DNA from: Spirochaetaceae bacterium
GTDB taxonomy: Bacteria > Spirochaetota > Spirochaetia > Treponematales > Breznakiellaceae
Direction of reading: 5' to 3'
Assembly (NCBI GenBank): GCA_031269165.1
Contig: JAISZQ010000394.1
Coordinates: 1-8,675, forward strand
Length of the DNA stretch: 8,675 nucleotides
Below, in pieces: positions 6,495-8,675 of the stretch. Positions within the stretch are counted from its first letter, which is position 1, and the number at the start of each line of letters is the position of its first letter. The notes under the pieces are model-generated. The model ran no database searches and had not been told where the DNA came from. It was given only the letters and a program-made list of their open reading frames with translations. Position numbers and translations under genes: made by a program.

Positions 6495-7370
6495 ATGGAA
6501 ACACATTTCGATAGGCGCAAGCCGCATAAAAAATCGGCAGGGGACGATATTCTTACGGCTTACCTCCGTGAACTGGACAATTACGCGCCGATTTCCCGTG
6601 AAGAAGAACATGAAATTGCGAAAAAAGCGGTTTCGGGAGACGCTGAGGCCCGAAACACGCTGATTAAATCCAACCTGCGGTTCGTGGTTAACATCGCAAA
6701 ACGGTATCAGGGCAAGGGATTGCATCTGGACGATCTGATATGTGAAGGCAATCTCGGCCTGGTAACCGCAGCGGACCGTTTTGATCCTGACAAAGGGTAT
6801 CATTTCGTTACGTACGCCGTATGGTGGATACGTCAGGCCATCCTCAAGGCAATTTACGACAAGTCCCGTCCGGTTCGTCTGCCGGTGAACCGTATCACGG
6901 ATCTGATGCGGATCGAGCGGGCCGACAAGAGAGCAGACGGCGATCTCAAGGCGGGGGGCGAAATGAAACGGGTTGCCCAGCAGTTGAAGATGCGGGAAAA
7001 GGACATCCACCAGTTGTTATGGATAAGCCAGCCTCCGGTGTCGCTTGACGCGCCGCTGAACAGAGGGAACCCCGATTCGCCGTCAATGGCGGAAAATGTG
7101 CGCGATGAGAATGTTTTGGCGCCGGATGAAACCGCGCTGCGCGGCACCATGCTGGACGATATCGAACGTTTGCTGGACGGCTTGACCGGGCGGGAAGCGT
7201 CCGTGATCCGCTATCATTACGGGCTGGGCGGCAGGGCGCAGATGTCCTTGTGTGAGGTGGGAAATTTTCTCGGTCTCACCAAAGAACGGGTGCGCCAGCT
7301 TGAGAAAAAAGCGTTGAAACATTTGGGCAGCCCGAAAATGGCGGACCACCTCAAACATTACTGCGCGTAA
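6495..7370 (+). CDS. Group 2 RNA polymerase sigma-70 family factor
   Basis: 291 aa, directing RNA polymerase to a promoter set. It lacks the long region 1.1 of a housekeeping RpoD. Region 1.2 is at about 17-50 (DDILTAYLRELDNYAPISREEE). Region 2 spans about 55-125, with NLRFVVNIAKRYQGKGL, DLICEGNLGL and the -10 reading segment GYHFVTYAVWWIRQAILKAI at 101-120. Region 3 covers about 140-190. Region 4 is at 225-280, with the -35 helix-turn-helix MSLCEVGNFLGLTKERVRQL at 250-269. This is the size and layout of RpoS-like or other alternative group 2 factors. GYHF in place of the usual GxxFST resembles small spirochaetal sigma-70 proteins as I remember them. AAGGAGG at 6484-6490 lies four bases before the ATG. 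The gene stands alone with its own promoter; its regulon cannot be told from this window. Confidence 0.92.
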   Translation: METHFDRRKPHKKSAGDDILTAYLRELDNYAPISREEEHEIAKKAVSGDAEARNTLIKSNLRFVVNIAKRYQGKGLHLDDLICEGNLGLVTAADRFDPDKGYHFVTYAVWWIRQAILKAIYDKSRPVRLPVNRITDLMRIERADKRADGDLKAGGEMKRVAQQLKMREKDIHQLLWISQPPVSLDAPLNRGNPDSPSMAENVRDENVLAPDETALRGTMLDDIERLLDGLTGREASVIRYHYGLGGRAQMSLCEVGNFLGLTKERVRQLEKKALKHLGSPKMADHLKHYCA

Positions 7371-7386
7371 CGAGGCTGTCGAATTA

Positions 7387-7416
7387 GTCGATTTTGGCAA
7401 TTTCTTCCAAAATGAC
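7387..7416. repeat. Inverted repeat downstream of the sigma factor gene
   Basis: GTC-g-ATTTTGG (7387-7397) pairs with CCAAAAT-GAC (7407-7416), with a single bulged base and a 9-nt loop, 17 bp after the sigma factor stop. No T-run follows on either strand, so it may be a processing or stabilising hairpin rather than an intrinsic terminator. Confidence 0.5.
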
Positions 7417-7605
7417 CGTGGCATTGCGTTTGTTAAATCCTTACACTACAAAGAATTGGCAAATCAGATTCGGCCTTGTCCGTGCAGGAAATTCCCCAAA
7501 CGGACTTTTCCGACAGTCTCAACAGGACTGTATACGCTTCGCCGCCAGTAGGCGGCTCGGGGTTCCGTGTGGCTAGGTCGGCTACGCACATTTTGCCGAA
7601 ACTGC
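7417..7605. other. Non-coding region with two small hairpins
   Basis: No convincing gene is visible between the sigma factor and the lipoprotein gene (424 bp in all). Inside are two perfect hairpins: ACAGTC-tcaacag-GACTGT (7513-7531) and GCCGCC-AGTA-GGCGGC (7541-7556). Neither belongs to a tRNA cloverleaf and neither is followed by a T-run. Open frames here show no recognisable protein and lack ribosome binding sites. Confidence 0.45.
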
Positions 7606-7634
7606 TTGACTGCTTTTGTAAAGATGCTTATACT
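7606..7634 (+). promoter_or_regulatory. Strong sigma-70-like promoter in the intergenic region
   Basis: TTGACT (7606-7611) and TATACT (7629-7634) are 17 bp apart, each with one mismatch to consensus. Transcription would start near 7641, about 150 bases before the lipoprotein gene. It therefore drives either a long structured leader or a separate small RNA ending near 7740. Confidence 0.65.
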
Positions 7635-7717
7635 GTAGACAGTCGTGTTATCGCACAAGTGAGTGTCCGTTAAACGACACGAGTATCGTATATGGGAAGT
7701 TATGTGCCATTGGGGCT

Positions 7718-7739
7718 AAAATTTGTTGTAAATTTTTTT
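7718..7739 (+). terminator. AT-only hairpin with T-run, possible weak terminator
   Basis: AAAATTT (7718-7724) and AAATTTT (7730-7736) form a perfect 7-bp stem with a GTTGT loop; the T-run continues to 7739. All pairs are A-T, so it would be a weak terminator at best, or part of an attenuating leader of the lipoprotein gene. Confidence 0.3.
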
Positions 7740-7766
7740 AGAAAGGGTTGACAAAAAGTTTATAAT
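7738..7766 (+). promoter_or_regulatory. Possible second promoter just upstream of the FMN-binding lipoprotein
   Basis: A perfect -10 hexamer TATAAT lies at 7761-7766. The element 17 bp upstream is only TTAGAA (7738-7743), while a perfect TTGACA at 7748-7753 is too close (7 bp). One hexamer of this mix may be functional. A start near 7773 would leave about 20 nt before the ATG at 7795. Confidence 0.4.
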
Positions 7767-7794
7767 ATAGTAACTTGATTTTAAAGGAAATGAG

Positions 7795-8154
7795 ATGGTA
7801 AGGATAAAATTTGCATTGATTGTTTTCTTCTGTGTATTGATTGCTGGTTGTTCAACAGCCTATAAAAACCTTGTGGCTAAAATGCCTGATTTGACTCCCA
7901 TAGCCGACGGGGTTTATCGTGGGAATTATGATTTATCGGGTACGCCGGTAAAGGTAACTCTTGACGTAATTATTCAGGGCCGGAAAATTATAAAAATTGA
8001 AATAGTGGAACATTCTGGTTCCCCAATTGGAAAAAAGGCGGAAAAAATTACTGATCGGATTATAGAATATCAAGACTTAGACATTGATGCTGTTAGCGGT
8101 GCTACTGCAAGCAGTAAAGCAATATTAAAAGCTGTTGAAAATGCTTTGCAATGA
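7795..8154 (+). CDS. FMN-binding domain lipoprotein
   Basis: 119 aa. It starts with a lipoprotein signal: MVRIKFALIVFFCVLIAGC, lipobox IAGC with the lipidated Cys19. After a short linker comes a compact FMN_bind domain (about 36-119) like those of RnfG, NqrC and the extracellular flavoprotein PplA. The signature DAVSGATASS is at 98-107, where Thr104 is the expected acceptor for FMN joined by a phosphoester bond through ApbE. GxYxGxY (DGVYRGNYD, 38-46) near the domain start is also typical. The protein should sit on the periplasmic side, lipid-anchored, and pass electrons through the bound flavin; partners are not visible. AAGGAAA at 7783-7789 precedes the ATG. The DNA is clearly more AT-rich than the importer and sigma genes. 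The stop overlaps ATG 8151 of the next frame (ATGA). Confidence 0.88.
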   Translation: MVRIKFALIVFFCVLIAGCSTAYKNLVAKMPDLTPIADGVYRGNYDLSGTPVKVTLDVIIQGRKIIKIEIVEHSGSPIGKKAEKITDRIIEYQDLDIDAVSGATASSKAILKAVENALQ

Positions 8155-8675
8155 GCACTGGAGGGAATTATGAAAAAAGTCTTAGTAATGTGAGCTTGTT
8201 CCAAAACCCGGTTGGTTTTGAAATAAGCTCAAATATAAATAATATAAACGTGGAAGACAGAGTATTCTATACAGTACGTAATGCTATGTATATCGATACA
8301 ATTAGACAATTAATAGATAATGTACCAGAAAACTATAAAAAATATTTTCTTGCACCATTATTATCAGAAGCATCTATTCATGCCAATACTTCAGGTGTAT
8401 TTAAAGGGTTTTATAAAAATCGTGAAACTGGCATAGGTCAATTTGGCGGTCTTAATCAAGATGCATTGTTTAGAATCACAGGTGATATTGTTCTGCCATT
8501 CCCCATATTCAGTAATTTTGAAACAGATGTTTTAATTTATAATGGCGATTCAAATGATATTATTAAAGAATTGCCAGATGTTGATATTGCTTATCTTGAT
8601 CCCCCATATAATCAACATCCTTATGGTTCTAATTATTTTATATTAAATCTAATCTTGGATTATAAGTATCCAGAA
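8151..8675 (+). CDS. D12-class DNA adenine methylase segment, probably 5'-truncated, runs off the window
   Basis: An uninterrupted frame of 175 codons from ATG 8151 to the window edge, too far right to show its stop. Residues from about 30 match an N6-adenine DNA methylase of the D12/MboIIM-like type as I recall it: RVFYTVRNAMYIDTIRQLI, then LAPLLSEASIHANTSGVFKG, GIGQFGGLNQDAL, FPIFSNFETDV, and the catalytic motif LDPPYNQHPYGSNYF with DPPY at 150-153. Full-length relatives have about 100 or more residues before this part, holding the SAM-binding FxGxG motif and YxGNK-like start. Here that part is absent. Residues 1-23 merely read through another gene's start and a palindrome, in an out-of-gene frame. 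ATG 8151 overlaps the previous stop; GTG 8187, GTG 8250 and ATG 8286 are other in-frame starts. No cognate endonuclease is visible. Strongly AT-rich, so probably acquired. It may be a remnant or a re-started short protein. Confidence 0.7.
   Translation, partial: MSTGGNYEKSLSNVSLFQNPVGFEISSNINNINVEDRVFYTVRNAMYIDTIRQLIDNVPENYKKYFLAPLLSEASIHANTSGVFKGFYKNRETGIGQFGGLNQDALFRITGDIVLPFPIFSNFETDVLIYNGDSNDIIKELPDVDIAYLDPPYNQHPYGSNYFILNLILDYKYPE
8170..8193 (+). pseudogene. Start of a cut-off gene (MKKVLVM, stop)
   Basis: GGAGGG at 8160-8165 stands four bases before ATG 8170, a better ribosome site than any methylase start has. The frame gives only MKKVLVM and then TGA, whose three bases are the first of the palindrome at 8191. 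MKKVLVM is the usual opening of flavodoxin-fold proteins such as NAD(P)H:FMN reductases, which would fit beside an FMN-binding lipoprotein. Seven residues cannot prove identity. It is read here as the surviving 5' end of a gene interrupted at about 8190. Confidence 0.4.
8191..8231. repeat. 41-bp palindrome at the gene junction
   Basis: TGAGCTTGTTCCAAAACC (8191-8208) and GGTTTTGAAATAAGCTCA (8214-8231) pair over 18 positions, with one G-T wobble and one C/A mismatch, around CGGTT. The core TTCCAAAA / TTTTGAAA is shared with the arms at 4325-4379 (TTTCAAAA / TTTTGAAA), so both may belong to one dispersed palindrome family. It sits exactly between the cut-off MKKVLVM start and the recognisable methylase sequence. 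Confidence 0.8.

Noticed and set aside
7541..7600. GC-rich hairpin followed by GGTTCCGTG as a tRNA or T-loop
   Set aside because: No acceptor stem, anticodon arm or CCA-side pairing can be assembled around it.

Overview
The window looks like chromosomal DNA of a spirochaete, most likely a Treponema-type host-associated species. This is inference from several signs. The short group 2 sigma factor has a GYHFVTYAVWWIRQ-type region 2. The sugar-binding protein has an FAGG signal-peptide end like those I associate with treponemes. Dispersed palindromic repeats read as CHCERSEAIQ when wrongly translated. No rRNA, tRNA or CRISPR array was seen. The left 7.4 kb is moderately GC-rich; from about 7.7 kb to the right edge the DNA turns clearly AT-rich, suggesting different ancestry.

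Layout. 1-330: tandem palindromic repeats with a period of about 129 bp. 369-2778, minus strand: galM (aldose 1-epimerase), then a CNNM/CorC-family membrane protein with CBS domains, probably one transcription unit ending in a hairpin with a T-run near 332-355. 2779-3006: divergent control region. It holds a perfect consensus promoter for galM, so close to its ATG that the mRNA should be nearly leaderless, and a second good promoter with two inverted repeats driving the rightward operon. 3007-6134, plus strand: sugar ABC importer operon of binding protein, MalF-type permease and MalG-type permease, without an ATPase gene. 6495-7370: group 2 sigma-70 factor. 7371-7794: non-coding, with hairpins and a strong unassigned promoter. 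7795-8154: small FMN-binding lipoprotein. 8151-8675: D12-class DNA adenine methylase segment that runs off the right edge.

How the genes fit. Mutarotase and sugar importer are divergently transcribed from one small control region, which suggests uptake and first-step handling of an aldose. The importer must borrow an MsiK/UgpC-like ATPase from elsewhere. The binding-protein gene is out of frame as given: an 11-G run inside the signal-peptide code separates a normal secretion signal (frame 1) from the mature protein (frame 2), and 10 or 13 Gs would restore it. This is either a phase-variable switch or a homopolymer error.

The right end looks rearranged. After the FMN-binding gene, a well-placed ribosome binding site starts a peptide (MKKVLVM) that stops at once inside a 41-bp palindrome, and the methylase sequence begins directly after it without the expected N-terminal SAM-binding part. 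A related palindrome lies between the binding protein and the first permease.
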